Source: an uncultured Bacteriovorax sp. (GTDB lineage: Bacteria; Bdellovibrionota; Bacteriovoracia; Bacteriovoracales; Bacteriovoracaceae). From it: 16,152 nucleotides of DNA. Position 1 is the stretch's first letter; the number at the start of each line of letters is the position of its first letter. The notes under the pieces are model-generated. The model was not told the origin of the DNA and did not search any database. It saw only the letters and a list, made by a program, of their open reading frames with translations. The DNA lies in contig CAMLRB010000067.1 of NCBI GenBank assembly GCA_946482295.1, positions 1 to 16,152 of the forward strand, in the 5' to 3' direction. The translations under genes and the position numbers were made by a program. Below, piece by piece: positions 1 through 7,958 of the stretch.

Positions 1-622
1 CCGCATTCAAGTGTGATTCATAAGCGAGTTTGTCTTGATCAGCGCGGGAAATTTTCCATTCTTTAACCATCAACTCACAGTGCTCTCCCATAGAGAGACC
101 AGTGTGCGGTTCCTGCACGACAGGGAACTTAGGTTTTAAATATTGAGGACGAAATTCTGTGAGCAGTTGAATCTTTTTCATCAGTGTCGGCGCTTTCTGC
201 ACTTCCATCATGAGCCACGAAAACTCGTGTGGAAGAACACCTGCGATATCTGAATTTGTATCGCATCCACCTGCAATACCACTGTCAATTTGTCCGGCCG
301 CAATTTTGAGTGCAATTTGCGCAGCTGTTTCAAGACCAGTTCCGCAAGCACGTTGAACATCATAACCTGGCGTATGAGGATGAAGACCCGACTCCAAAAC
401 ACATTCACGAGTGAGGTTCCAGTCTTCTGCATTTTTCATGACAGCTCCCAGAGCAACGTCGCCCAGCTGGACTCCATTCAGATTAGTTTTCTGAACGAGA
501 TTCTTGAGTGTCGCCGTCATTAGATCCTTATTTGAAGTCTTACTGAAATGACTGAACGATTTGGTAAAAGGAGTGCGGCTTCCTCCGAGGATCGCCACAG
601 GTTTAAAAGCTCTGTTTTGCAT
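1..622 (-). CDS. Acetyl-CoA C-acyltransferase (thiolase), 5' part
   Basis: N-terminal 207 codons of a thiolase; the rest lies beyond the left edge. Thiolases cleave 3-ketoacyl-CoA in fatty-acid beta-oxidation or make acetoacetyl-CoA. Visible features are an early SRTPF segment (residues 15-19), the nucleophile region VQRACGTGLETA with the acyl-accepting Cys at about residue 93, a GGCDTNSD segment (118-125), and the family block GLSMGEHCELM (175-185) followed by a RADQD..A..SH segment. The order resembles FadI-type enzymes of roughly 430 residues. The ATG at 622 has an AAGGA Shine-Dalgarno about 8 bases upstream. The gene is divergent from tetR across a shared operator, so repression by that regulator is likely (inference). 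Exact substrate chain length cannot be told from this half. Confidence 0.92.
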   Translation of the reverse strand, partial: MQNRAFKPVAILGGSRTPFTKSFSHFSKTSNKDLMTATLKNLVQKTNLNGVQLGDVALGAVMKNAEDWNLTRECVLESGLHPHTPGYDVQRACGTGLETAAQIALKIAAGQIDSGIAGGCDTNSDIAGVLPHEFSWLMMEVQKAPTLMKKIQLLTEFRPQYLKPKFPVVQEPHTGLSMGEHCELMVKEWKISRADQDKLAYESHLNA

Positions 623-638
623 ATGTTCATCCTTGTGA

Positions 639-667
639 TTGACAATCTACCTATCGGTAGGTAGAAT
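639..667 (+). promoter_or_regulatory. tetR promoter (TTGACA-17-TAGAAT)
   Basis: A perfect -35 TTGACA (639-644), a 17-base spacer and -10 TAGAAT (662-667). The -10 ends 7 bases before the ATG at 675, so the predicted transcription start falls on or next to the start codon. No Shine-Dalgarno is present, which suggests a leaderless mRNA. The 647-664 operator fills the spacer. Confidence 0.75.
647..664. promoter_or_regulatory. Probable TetR operator palindrome
   Basis: The 18-base sequence CTACCTATCGGTAGGTAG has perfect 7-base inverted arms (CTACCTA / TAGGTAG) around a 4-base centre. It overlaps the spacer and the edge of the -10 of the tetR promoter. It also overlaps a possible weak -10 (TAGATT, 645-650 on the minus strand) for the divergent thiolase. 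Size and position fit a TetR-family dimer site that both autoregulates and represses the neighbour. Binding by the adjacent regulator is inference. Confidence 0.75.
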
Positions 668-674
668 ACACCTT

Positions 675-1253
675 ATGAAAACTAAAAGCAATAGTGACAC
701 GAAAACACAAGCACTTGAGCTCGCCAAAACCTATCTTCAGACGATGGGATTTAATGGTTTTAGTTTTCAGACCATTGCCGATGCCCTGGGCATTAAAAAG
801 GCCTCACTTCACTATTATTTCGCTTCTAAAGAAGAGATGGGCCTTGCTCTCATCAAAGATTATGAAGAAGGTTATAAAGCGTGGGTAGAGCGAGTCTCAA
901 CTCTCACATCCCAGGAAAAGCTCGAGAAGATGGTGAAGGGGTTTATGAAACTCACGGAAAAAAATCATATGATTTGTCCGTTGGGCGTTTTTAGTTCCGA
1001 TTATCACACCGTCACCGCCAAAATAAAAAAGAAGAGTCGCGACTTTCATCAACTGCAAAGAGACTGGTTGATCAAAACAATTGATCAAGGAAAAAAAGAA
1101 GGTACCATTAAGAAAAGTTTGGAATCGGATGTCGCGGCCGACTGGATTATGGCCACACTTCAAGGTGGGGTTCAAGTGGCGCGATTACGTGGTGAAAAAG
1201 AATCGTTAAAAAAAATGCTCGATACAATGTTGGATACTCTTCATGGCAAATAA
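675..1253 (+). CDS. TetR/AcrR family transcriptional regulator
   Basis: A 192-residue protein with the classic TetR N-terminal helix-turn-helix at about residues 27-55 ([15 protein letters not shown], then [12 protein letters not shown]). The HYYF..K.E.. signature is diagnostic. The rest is a helical ligand-binding and dimerisation domain with a single Cys in a MICPLG segment; the ligand is unknown. An alternative in-frame start at 639 lies inside the -35 box, so ATG 675 is chosen; it gives the usual short lead-in before helix 1. The gene is divergent from a thiolase and its 3' end overlaps the VF530-like gene by 11 bases. A role in controlling acyl-CoA metabolism is plausible from context only. 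Confidence 0.93.
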   Translation: MKTKSNSDTKTQALELAKTYLQTMGFNGFSFQTIADALGIKKASLHYYFASKEEMGLALIKDYEEGYKAWVERVSTLTSQEKLEKMVKGFMKLTEKNHMICPLGVFSSDYHTVTAKIKKKSRDFHQLQRDWLIKTIDQGKKEGTIKKSLESDVAADWIMATLQGGVQVARLRGEKESLKKMLDTMLDTLHGK

Positions 1254-1503
1254 CAATAATCCACTTCATGGAAAAACTCTTGAAACGATTCTCAATGAAC
1301 TTGTGGCCCATTATGGATTTGCAGGTCTATCAGAATTAATCGACATCAACTGCTTTAAAAAAGACCCAAGTATAAAATCAAGTTTGACGTTTTTAAGGCG
1401 TACGCCTTGGGCACGGGCAAAAGTCGAACAGCTTTATATCAATTACTCTACTGGCCATCAGACTTATCAGGGTGGCGCCACTTCTCGTAACCCTTCTGAT
1501 TAA
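1243..1503 (+). CDS. VF530 family (DUF2132) DNA-binding protein
   Basis: An 86-residue protein matching the small VF530/DUF2132 family, whose founding Vibrio fischeri member has a solved structure and binds DNA. Family hallmarks are [12 protein letters not shown] near the N terminus, the HYGF..L...I.I.CF region in the middle, and [18 protein letters not shown] (about residues 42-59). The core ends near residue 68. The last 18 or so residues are a polar tail ([11 protein letters not shown]...) that I do not recognise as part of the family core. The start ATG lies inside the last codons of tetR (11-base overlap), suggesting translational coupling. The 3' end overlaps the convergent gene at 1448 by 56 bases. 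Cellular role unknown. Confidence 0.88.
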   Translation: MANNNNPLHGKTLETILNELVAHYGFAGLSELIDINCFKKDPSIKSSLTFLRRTPWARAKVEQLYINYSTGHQTYQGGATSRNPSD

Positions 1504-2905
1504 TCTGTTCAATTACACCTTTGATGATTTCATTGTCGGCAAAAGTTTGTCCGATGAATATACATTGGTGAGAATAAGCTGAGTGTGTTTTTTTACCTAC
1601 AAAATTTCGGGCGAATTGAACACGATGCAAATTGATGTATGAAAAGGAGGATGAAGCGAGCTCAAAAGCGCAATAAGGACTGAGTGCAAAAGGTAGTTCC
1701 ACAATAGCACCTGAGAGCGCGATTTGTTTTATCTGACAAGAAGAACAGACTGAGATTTTACTGTAAGACGAGTGTTTATTAAAAAACACTTTTGGGATTG
1801 TCACAAAATCAGATTCAACAGGCTGCATCTTCGCTTCTAGTTTCATGACCATTGAATCGAGAAGATCACTATCAATATGAAGAGGAGAGTGAAGAGCGAA
1901 ATCAAAGGCCTTTTTAAATTCATCAACATTTGTTAGATTTTCAGGATCGTAAGTTACACAATAACAAAAATGTTTTTTCAAAAAGTTCTTAAGAGGTTCA
2001 AACTTACTTTTATTTTGTTGAATGAGTTTACGATTGACTAAAATAAGTTGAGGAAGTTGAAACTCAAGATCATCGATGAAATCATCAATATGAGAAAAAC
2101 CGCGGGCGCAGTAGCGTTTTTCTGCTTTGACCATTTTTTTAATTTTTTCTCTTTCTTCACCATCAGGTTCAAAATAGAGAAGTTTTACAACTTTAGGTTT
2201 TGAGGTGTCGAGATTGTTAGCAATCCACGCTTCGAGTTTGCGGGGGTCTTTGAATTGATCGGCAAAATTAATCGTACACTCGAGAGAGTTTGAGTATTGG
2301 TAGTAGCGGCCCACCTTATTTTTTTCATTAACAGTGATTTTTGCACCTTTGATGTTTAATTCTTCAAAGAGAGGGGAGTTGAACTCGATTGTCTGACCTG
2401 GAGAAAGATCAACGTTCACTTCAATCATACATTTCTTACTCGTAATCCATCCCATACGACCAAATGTTGTAAAGTCGGCCTGTTCCGGAAAATCAACCGG
2501 TTTGAAATCGATGAGGTTTTGATCGGGATTTTTTATATCAAGAAACCATTTGATCATTGATCTAAAAAATTTGGGTGAAGGATTTTGTTGATTACCTCGA
2601 TAGAGGATTTGACTGGCACCTGCGATGATTAATGATTTTTTATACTCAGGTGTGGTGTCAGCAGTGATGACTATGAACATCGTCTTTCTGGCAAAAACGT
2701 GATTGCGCATTTTGGCTATAAACGCTGCAGGCCCCAGAGATTTATCATCACCGTTCAAAACGACAAGTTTTGGAAGTTCTTTGAGAATGAGTTCTTCACT
2801 CATAGGAATGGTTTTTACGTGCTTGAGGGGTATTTCGTCTTGAAGTAAGGCATTACTTACGAACCAAAAGAGCTCAGCACCCTGGTCAACTACGACGATA
2901 GACAT
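1448..2905 (-). CDS. Protein with two degenerate receiver-like and two PilZ-like regions
   Basis: A 485-residue soluble protein without signal peptide. Residues 1-125 and about 237-352 each look like a CheY-type receiver fold, but the phospho-acceptor position at the end of strand 3 is Asn in both (LVVLN, N51; LILVN, N291), so neither is expected to be phosphorylated. Between and after them (about 145-225 and 372-468) are beta-rich segments resembling PilZ barrels. The second contains an ALSGA.VEL stretch like the PilZ DxSxxG strand, but no RxxxR cyclic-di-GMP motif is seen. The assignment rests on pattern, not alignment. ATG 2905 has a distant GGGGAG upstream and the gene lies 41 bases after mscS on the same strand. 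Likely a signalling or scaffold protein; function unproven. Confidence 0.6.
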   Translation of the reverse strand: MSIVVVDQGAELFWFVSNALLQDEIPLKHVKTIPMSEELILKELPKLVVLNGDDKSLGPAAFIAKMRNHVFARKTMFIVITADTTPEYKKSLIIAGASQILYRGNQQNPSPKFFRSMIKWFLDIKNPDQNLIDFKPVDFPEQADFTTFGRMGWITSKKCMIEVNVDLSPGQTIEFNSPLFEELNIKGAKITVNEKNKVGRYYQYSNSLECTINFADQFKDPRKLEAWIANNLDTSKPKVVKLLYFEPDGEEREKIKKMVKAEKRYCARGFSHIDDFIDDLEFQLPQLILVNRKLIQQNKSKFEPLKNFLKKHFCYCVTYDPENLTNVDEFKKAFDFALHSPLHIDSDLLDSMVMKLEAKMQPVESDFVTIPKVFFNKHSSYSKISVCSSCQIKQIALSGAIVELPFALSPYCAFELASSSFSYINLHRVQFARNFVGKKTHSAYSHQCIFIGQTFADNEIIKGVIEQINQKGYEKWRHPDKSDGQ

Positions 2906-2946
2906 ACCTTAATGGTACTCCCCTTCGGGATTTGAGTCAAATGTTA

Positions 2947-4035
2947 CTAACTTAGGACGTTTGCATCGGGCCGTGTGTCTGTTTGGTCCTCTATGATGAA
3001 GCGATTATCAGGCCATTCGGCCGCACGAATGACGTTTGTTCCGGTTTTAATCTTCTTAGAAGCAAAGGCCTCAAGTACGTTATTAATAACATGGTCGGTA
3101 GCTTCGATCTTCTTGCCGTAATCGCGAAGAGAGAAGAAGACTTTGATAAAAATAAAAGATTCAGTGACATCGCTTAGTAGAACTTTTGGAGGGGGATCAT
3201 GCAGAACTTCATCAACGGCCTTAACCGCATGGAGAACAGCTTCTTTCGCTTCTTCAATGTCGACTTCAAAACGCAAGCGAAACTGATGAGTCAGCATTGG
3301 TGATTTATGGTGATGAGAAAAAATAGTGATCTGGCCCTGGGCCAATGTTTTATTGGGAATGATAATTAATTGATCAGTAAAACCAATGAGTGATGTTGCT
3401 CTCCAGGTTATTTCATAAACCTGACCTATCCATGTTTCTCCACCAGAGTGAATCTCAACCCAGTCATCAATTTGAAAAGGGCGCTCAATCTGCATCGCCA
3501 CACCAGAAAACAAATTTCCTAGTGTATCTTGAAGTGCGAGTCCGAGAACAATGGTGAAAATGGCCGAAGTAGTGAGAACTGTCGCGAGATGAATTCCAAA
3601 AACTTCAGCAGCAAGCCAGGCGATGAGCACCGAGGAAAAAAGCAAAGTAAAGAGATTGGCAATGAGTCTCGGTACACCTGTGCGAATATTAGAGAAAAAA
3701 AGATAGAGATAAACATATATTTGAGACAAGCGGATGGCGACTGTGACGAGGACAATGAAGGCAATGAGTGCGATGAAATTATTAAATCGAAGAGTGTAAA
3801 AATCTTTGATTTCTGAATCGACCATAATCCAATGAAAGCCGGCCATGATCGCGGAGAGTGCCAAATAAAGAATTGTTTTTACAAAGCGTCGACGAAGAGT
3901 AATGTGTCTTCGCGCACTGATGCGCTTTAAAAGAAAAGAGTAGAAGAGCCAAGCTCCCAAAATAGCGAGAAGGAGCGTGAGATAGGGCTCAAGCTGAATA
4001 AAAATTTGAATGCGATCGACCGGAATTTTGGTCAT
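2947..4035 (-). CDS. MscS-family mechanosensitive channel
   Basis: A 362-residue membrane protein. There are about four hydrophobic helices in the N-terminal half and a pore-lining helix around residues 150-185, ending in GLALQDTLGNLFSG. This is followed directly by the MscS beta domain (MQIERPFQIDDWVEI) and a PNKTLAQGQITIFS strand, the usual PNxxL...I.N.S block. The C-terminal alpha/beta part carries the SDVTESFIFIKVFF region. MscS channels release solutes on hypoosmotic shock in the inner membrane. ATG 4035 is chosen: AAGGA lies about 6 bases upstream and the ATG overlaps the glutaminase TGA (TGATG), giving coupled translation. A GTG at 4038 is possible but too close to the Shine-Dalgarno. 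Confidence 0.93.
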   Translation of the reverse strand: MTKIPVDRIQIFIQLEPYLTLLLAILGAWLFYSFLLKRISARRHITLRRRFVKTILYLALSAIMAGFHWIMVDSEIKDFYTLRFNNFIALIAFIVLVTVAIRLSQIYVYLYLFFSNIRTGVPRLIANLFTLLFSSVLIAWLAAEVFGIHLATVLTTSAIFTIVLGLALQDTLGNLFSGVAMQIERPFQIDDWVEIHSGGETWIGQVYEITWRATSLIGFTDQLIIIPNKTLAQGQITIFSHHHKSPMLTHQFRLRFEVDIEEAKEAVLHAVKAVDEVLHDPPPKVLLSDVTESFIFIKVFFSLRDYGKKIEATDHVINNVLEAFASKKIKTGTNVIRAAEWPDNRFIIEDQTDTRPDANVLS

Positions 4036-4979
4036 CACTTTTCCTTGTTAGAAGAGGACCCTAAAAACATATTAAGCTTAAAACGTTGAACAAAATCTTT
4101 AATGGCGCTTACACTTCGGAGTGAGTGACCATGATGATTGATGAGTGGAGAATAGGCAGCCAGACAGAGCTTTCCGGGAACGACACAAAAAAGGGCACCG
4201 CTTACGCCGCTTTTGGCCGGAAGACCCACACTATAGGCCCATTCGCCAGCAGTGTCGTACATTCCGCACGTGAACATCAAACTCAAAATATCTGGGATGT
4301 ACTCTTCTTTTAAAATCCGCTTACCTGTCATTGGTTGAACTCCACCATTGGCCAATGTGGCACCCATCATGGCCAGATCAACTGTATTGACGAGAATCGA
4401 ACATTGTTGAAAGTAGAGATCAAGGGAAGCTTCGATGTCATCTTCAATAATTGAAAAATGTCGAAGAAGATGAGCGATTGAACGATTGCGATGTGCCGTT
4501 TGACGTTCACTTTGAAAAATATTTTCATCAATGGATACTTCAATTCCGGCCAGATCTGAAAAAAGGTTGAGAACGCGATCAAGCCGACTGATCGTCGGAG
4601 AATCTTTAATAAAACTCGAAACAGCGATGGCCCCGGAATTGATCATGGGGTTGTAAGGCCTGTGAGTATGTTTTTCCAATTCTATGATCGAATTAAAAGC
4701 TTCACCTGTTGGTTCAACTCCTACTTTTGTCAAAAGAAATTCGCGGGAAAGATTTTGGAGGGCCATGGCATACAAAAAAGGCTTCGACGTGGATTGCAAA
4801 GAAAAAGTTTGATTATAATCTCCTGCTTTAAAAATTTTTCCATCGCTTGTGACAACAGCAATAGAAAAAAGATCAGGAGAAACCTTTGAGAGCTCTGGAA
4901 TGTAGTCGGCCAGATGCCCTTCATTGTTTGATTTGTATTTTAAAATAAGTTCTTCGAGATAAGGTGTTAAGTCTTCCAT
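4035..4979 (-). CDS. glsA: Glutaminase A
   Basis: A 314-residue cytoplasmic serine-dependent glutaminase (beta-lactamase-like fold) that hydrolyses glutamine to glutamate and ammonia. Visible family motifs are GHLADYIPEL near the N terminus, the catalytic S-x-x-K in QSTSKPF (Ser63 and Lys66), VGVEPTGEAFNS, the NPMINSGAIA block, and GLPAKSGVSG near the C terminus. Length fits the family (about 305-320). Two starts compete: a TTG at 4997 with AAGGTG upstream, and ATG 4979, which has no Shine-Dalgarno but a TATATT box 7 bases before it. ATG 4979 is preferred because it gives the normal family N terminus and follows the leaderless pattern of other genes here. The stop overlaps the mscS start. Confidence 0.95.
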   Translation of the reverse strand: MEDLTPYLEELILKYKSNNEGHLADYIPELSKVSPDLFSIAVVTSDGKIFKAGDYNQTFSLQSTSKPFLYAMALQNLSREFLLTKVGVEPTGEAFNSIIELEKHTHRPYNPMINSGAIAVSSFIKDSPTISRLDRVLNLFSDLAGIEVSIDENIFQSERQTAHRNRSIAHLLRHFSIIEDDIEASLDLYFQQCSILVNTVDLAMMGATLANGGVQPMTGKRILKEEYIPDILSLMFTCGMYDTAGEWAYSVGLPAKSGVSGALFCVVPGKLCLAAYSPLINHHGHSLRSVSAIKDFVQRFKLNMFLGSSSNKEK

Positions 4980-5093
4980 GGCGCAAAATATAACCAAGAT
5001 TCACCTTAAAAGCCAGCTAACAACGTCTGTGCAGTGTGATGACCATTGTCGATAATGGAGAAGACTGCTAGATTTAAGTGGAGAGGGTTTATC

Positions 5094-5948
5094 ATGATGA
5101 TTCAGCATTTTTATGACACAAAAACGTCAACGCTTTCCTATGTCGTTTTCGATGAAGGCACACATGATGCTATCGTCATTGATCCGGTGCTGGATTACGA
5201 TCTTGAAAGTGGAAATGTTGATGATGCCCATCTCAAAATCATCACTGAATTTATTCACTCCCAAAAATTAAATCTGCACGCCTGTCTTGAAACACATGTG
5301 CATGCTGATCATCTTTCGGGTGCTCATTTTTTAAAACGTGATTTTCCTCAGCTTAAAGTTTTTATTGGCGAAGAAATTAAAATCGTGCAGAAAACATTCA
5401 AAGAACTTTTGAAGCTCGATGCACACGTTCCTGTCGATGGAAGACAATTTGATCATTTAATAAAAGATGGTGAAGTGATGACATTCGGGAAACTGACGAT
5501 AAAAGCTCTCTCTACACCAGGACACACACCTGCTTGTATGAGTTACCTTATAGGAGATGCCCTCTTTACAGGAGACGCCCTATTTATCGAAGATAGTGGA
5601 ACTGGGAGATGTGATTTCCCAAATGGCAGCGCCGAAAATCTTTATCATTCCGTTCACGAAAAAATTTATGCACTTCCTGATTCAATTCGTGTTTTTGTCG
5701 GTCATGATTACAAACCTGGTGGAAGAGAATTAAGATTTGAAACGACAATTGGTCGAAGCAAAGCAGAAAACATCCATCTAAAATCGCAAACGACTAAAGA
5801 CCAATACGTTCATTTTAGAGTGACAAGAGATCAAACTCTTCCGACTCCAAAACTTCTTACACCAAGTCTCATTGTAAACATCCAGGCCGGACAATTACCT
5901 AATTATGAGAGTCCGGCCCGTTTTGTAGATACGACTAAAAAGATTTAA
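5094..5948 (+). CDS. MBL-fold persulfide dioxygenase-like hydrolase
   Basis: A 284-residue metallo-beta-lactamase-fold enzyme. Metal-binding motifs in order: THVHADH (H68, H70, D72, H73), TPGHTPACMSYL, FTGDALF with the bridging Asp, and the GHDY motif. The C-terminal segment with RSKAENIHL, RDQTLPTPKLLTPSL and NIQAGQLP is the pattern of the Blh/ETHE1-like subgroup, non-haem iron enzymes that oxidise glutathione persulfide to sulfite and protect against sulfide. That substrate assignment comes from family knowledge. The start at 5094 (ATGATG) has a GGAGAGGG ribosome site; an upstream TTG at 5046 lacks one. A GATAAT box at 5051-5056 may be its -10. No rhodanese domain or BigR-type regulator is adjacent. 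The stop interlocks with the convergent gene's stop. Confidence 0.9.
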   Translation: MMIQHFYDTKTSTLSYVVFDEGTHDAIVIDPVLDYDLESGNVDDAHLKIITEFIHSQKLNLHACLETHVHADHLSGAHFLKRDFPQLKVFIGEEIKIVQKTFKELLKLDAHVPVDGRQFDHLIKDGEVMTFGKLTIKALSTPGHTPACMSYLIGDALFTGDALFIEDSGTGRCDFPNGSAENLYHSVHEKIYALPDSIRVFVGHDYKPGGRELRFETTIGRSKAENIHLKSQTTKDQYVHFRVTRDQTLPTPKLLTPSLIVNIQAGQLPNYESPARFVDTTKKI

Positions 5949-6268
5949 GACTTTTCTCTTAAGACTGAAATTTTGCTTGGGCCGGACTCAATCAAAACTT
6001 TATTAAGCATCACTGGGGCTTCTAATTTATAAATGCCACGTGCAGCTTTTGTGCTCTTCAAGATTTCACCCTTTTCATTCTTAAAAACAACAGGGGCCAC
6101 TAGGTCTTTATAGGGTCCGTTATGTTCCAATTTATGGTCATAGACGTAAAGGAGGTTTGAATCCAACATAAAGCACACTTTCTCAGATTTAAGGGCAGCG
6201 GGACAATGAGCGAGAGATGCGATGGGGTAGGTTAGGGAAGAAAGCAGGATAATTATTAGTTTTTTCAT
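5945..6268 (-). CDS. Small exported hypothetical protein
   Basis: A 107-residue protein with a clear Sec signal peptide (MKKLIIILLSSLTYPIASLA, cleavage after about residue 20). The mature part of about 87 residues starts HCPAAL, has a second Cys about ten residues on (EKVC) that could pair with it, and is otherwise beta-strand-rich with KNEKGEI and KLEAPVMLNKVLIESGP segments. I do not recognise the family. ATG 6268 is chosen because it places the signal peptide at the N terminus; an upstream ATG at 6322 would add 18 basic residues. No Shine-Dalgarno is seen. The TAA stop shares the TTAA at 5945-5948 with the convergent hydrolase. Confidence 0.7.
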   Translation of the reverse strand: MKKLIIILLSSLTYPIASLAHCPAALKSEKVCFMLDSNLLYVYDHKLEHNGPYKDLVAPVVFKNEKGEILKSTKAARGIYKLEAPVMLNKVLIESGPSKISVLREKS

Positions 6269-6276
6269 GGAATCTA

Positions 6277-6305
6277 CTTTTAGGCGCTTCGGATCTTTTC
6301 GGCAA
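6277..6305 (-). promoter_or_regulatory. Putative promoter of the small exported protein gene
   Basis: On the minus strand: TTGCCG (-35, 6305-6300), a 17-base spacer and TAAAAG (-10, 6282-6277). Each box matches the sigma-70 consensus at 4 of 6 positions. The -10 ends 8 bases before ATG 6268, so the mRNA would be leaderless or nearly so. Confidence 0.4.
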
Positions 6306-6344
6306 TTCTTTTTATGTTTCAAGAGGTTAATGAGGCGATTTTTA

Positions 6345-6373
6345 ATGACGTTCTGAGGCTTTTCTCATAGACT
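6345..6373 (+). promoter_or_regulatory. Putative promoter of the zinc protease gene
   Basis: ATGACG (-35, 6345-6350), a 17-base spacer and TAGACT (-10, 6368-6373), each 4 of 6 to consensus. Eight bases separate the -10 from ATG 6382, and no Shine-Dalgarno lies between. Confidence 0.4.
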
Positions 6374-6381
6374 GCGCGCCT

Positions 6382-7266
6382 ATGAAAAAAATTGAGTTTT
6401 CGCTTTTTTCAGTCTTTCTCGTTGTGATTTTTATGGTTTTCACTGTCGAAGCCGCTCATCACAAATTTCCCGCTATTCCTGACAATGATATGAATATTCC
6501 GGCCAGCGAAGTTAATCCAAAAGATTCGGATAACTCAGTCACTGAGGCCGATTTTGTTCGTGTTGTTTCGATTCTTAAAAAAATCTATTCTCCTGTTATC
6601 AAAGCTAAAAGTGGATTTGACCTGGTTGTCGTTTCTGATTGGCAAGATGGAACAGTTAACGCTTATGCCACTCGTGAAGTCGAGTCTTGGAATATCTTTG
6701 TTCCTGGTGGGATTGCAAGGGCAAAGGGAATGACGAGAGATTCTTTTGCTCTGATCGTTTGCCATGAATTGGGTCACCATTTAGGTGGGGCTCCTCGCAC
6801 ATTTTTATACAATGGGTGGCCATCGGCCGAAGGACAAGCTGACTATTGGGCCACTTCAAAATGTTTGAAAAGATATTACGAAGAATTGTCATATGAAGAA
6901 ATTTCTATCGATGCCACAATTCCTCAAAAAGCTGTAACTGATTGTTCAAATACACACAAAACTTTCAAAGATATAAAAGTTTGTATTCGCTCTCATCTTG
7001 CGAGTATCTCTTTTGGGAATTTCCTCAACGAACTTCCTTCAACAAAGCATAAAGTCAGCATTGAGACTCCGGATACACGTGAAGTGAAAGGGACAAACAC
7101 AAATGATTATCCCCGCCCTCAGTGTCGACTCGATACACTTTATCAAGGCGCTCTTTGTACTGTTCCTTCGTCGTTTTTAACTTCAGATGAAGATGCAAAG
7201 ATTGGACATTGTAATGACGAAACTAAACTGGGCACGCGTCCACGCTGCTGGTTTAAACCTAACTAA
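6382..7266 (+). CDS. Exported M48-like zinc metalloprotease
   Basis: A 294-residue protein with an N-terminal hydrophobic signal peptide (about residues 1-25, ending VEAAHH). A zincin motif [10 protein letters not shown] puts HExxH at H128-E129-H132. Eighteen residues further on, AEGQADYW supplies E150 with D154 four residues later, the E-xxx-D arrangement of M48 gluzincins. These are the expected zinc ligands and catalytic Glu. The C-terminal half carries several cysteines (CLKRYY, TDCSN, KVCIRS, QCRLD, LCTV, GHCND, RCWF) that suggest disulfides in an exported protein. There is no transmembrane segment after the signal. It probably acts in the periplasm or outside the cell; substrate unknown. 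dedA follows after 23 bases. Confidence 0.8.
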   Translation: MKKIEFSLFSVFLVVIFMVFTVEAAHHKFPAIPDNDMNIPASEVNPKDSDNSVTEADFVRVVSILKKIYSPVIKAKSGFDLVVVSDWQDGTVNAYATREVESWNIFVPGGIARAKGMTRDSFALIVCHELGHHLGGAPRTFLYNGWPSAEGQADYWATSKCLKRYYEELSYEEISIDATIPQKAVTDCSNTHKTFKDIKVCIRSHLASISFGNFLNELPSTKHKVSIETPDTREVKGTNTNDYPRPQCRLDTLYQGALCTVPSSFLTSDEDAKIGHCNDETKLGTRPRCWFKPN

Positions 7267-7289
7267 TAAATTTCAAGACAAGAGCACAA

Positions 7290-7937
7290 ATGGATTTAAT
7301 TAAGACTCTGATCGATTTCATTCTTCACATTGACGTACACCTTGCAGAATTGATCCAAACATACCAGGGATGGACTTCGGCCATTCTCTTTCTCATTATT
7401 TTCGTAGAAACGGGAATTGTTATCATGCCGTTTCTACCAGGTGATTCACTTCTTTTTGCGATCGGAGCTTTTACCGCAAAAGGATCATTTGAGTATTGGT
7501 CAATTACAACACTCCTTCTCATTGCAGCGGTCATAGGTGATTCACTAAACTACGCCATTGGAAAATACCTTGGCCCAAAAGTTTTCGACCGTGACGATTC
7601 GGTTTACTTAAAAAAATCTCACCTCATGAAGGCGCATGCTTTCTATGAAAAATATGGCGGGAAGACGATCATCATCGCGCGATTCGTTCCTATCGTTCGT
7701 ACATTCGCTCCATTTGTGGCCGGGATCGGCGCTATGAGATATCGCGACTTCATGACTTACAATGTAATTGGTGCTGTACTTTGGATTTATTCTTTCACGA
7801 CACTGGGCTACTACTTTGGTTCGTTGCCGTTTGTAGAAAAGAATTTCAAGCTTGTTATGGTGGCCATCATTATTCTGTCTGTTCTTCCGGCCGTTATTGA
7901 ATTCTTAAAAGAAAGAAACAAAAAAAAAGCGGCTTAA
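7290..7937 (+). CDS. dedA: DedA family inner-membrane protein
   Basis: A 215-residue polytopic membrane protein. The N terminus ([21 protein letters not shown]) closely follows my memory of E. coli DedA. Conserved blocks are [34 protein letters not shown], the [23 protein letters not shown] block with its essential Arg/Pro residues, and [14 protein letters not shown]. DedA proteins are proton-dependent transporters or scramblases needed for membrane homeostasis. The Lys/Ala-rich C terminus is encoded inside the left arm of the terminator hairpin. Only a weak ribosome site (AAGAG) is seen, and the 23-base gap to the protease gene suggests co-transcription. Confidence 0.95.
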   Translation: MDLIKTLIDFILHIDVHLAELIQTYQGWTSAILFLIIFVETGIVIMPFLPGDSLLFAIGAFTAKGSFEYWSITTLLLIAAVIGDSLNYAIGKYLGPKVFDRDDSVYLKKSHLMKAHAFYEKYGGKTIIIARFVPIVRTFAPFVAGIGAMRYRDFMTYNVIGAVLWIYSFTTLGYYFGSLPFVEKNFKLVMVAIIILSVLPAVIEFLKERNKKKAA

Positions 7938-7949
7938 GAAAGCCGCTTT
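7926..7949. terminator. Bidirectional intrinsic terminator (dedA / dacB)
   Basis: AAAGCGGCTT (7926-7935) pairs with AAGCCGCTTT (7940-7949) around a 4-base loop; the stem includes the dedA stop codon. Read on the minus strand it is followed by a run of about nine T, a strong terminator for dacB. On the plus strand the T tail is short. Confidence 0.85.
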
Positions 7950-7958
7950 GATGTCATC

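Noticed and set aside
290..523. Plus-strand frame over the thiolase, and the 208-432 minus-strand frame
   Set aside because: Both are out of frame with a clear thiolase that has its catalytic Cys motif; neither has family features.
645..673. Promoter for the thiolase on the minus strand (TAGATT as -10)
   Set aside because: No acceptable -35 at 16-18 bases; mentioned only as a possible weak box under the operator.
3529..3816. 95-codon plus-strand open frame
   Set aside because: Antisense to the MscS transmembrane region; low-complexity charged sequence and no ribosome site. Other opposite-strand frames inside dacB, rarD, the protease and the aminotransferase were dropped for the same reason.
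4979..4997. TTG start for glutaminase at 4997 with an AAGGTG site
   Set aside because: Kept as an alternative only. It adds residues before the normal family N terminus, and the TATATT box 7 bases before ATG 4979 would lie inside the coding region.
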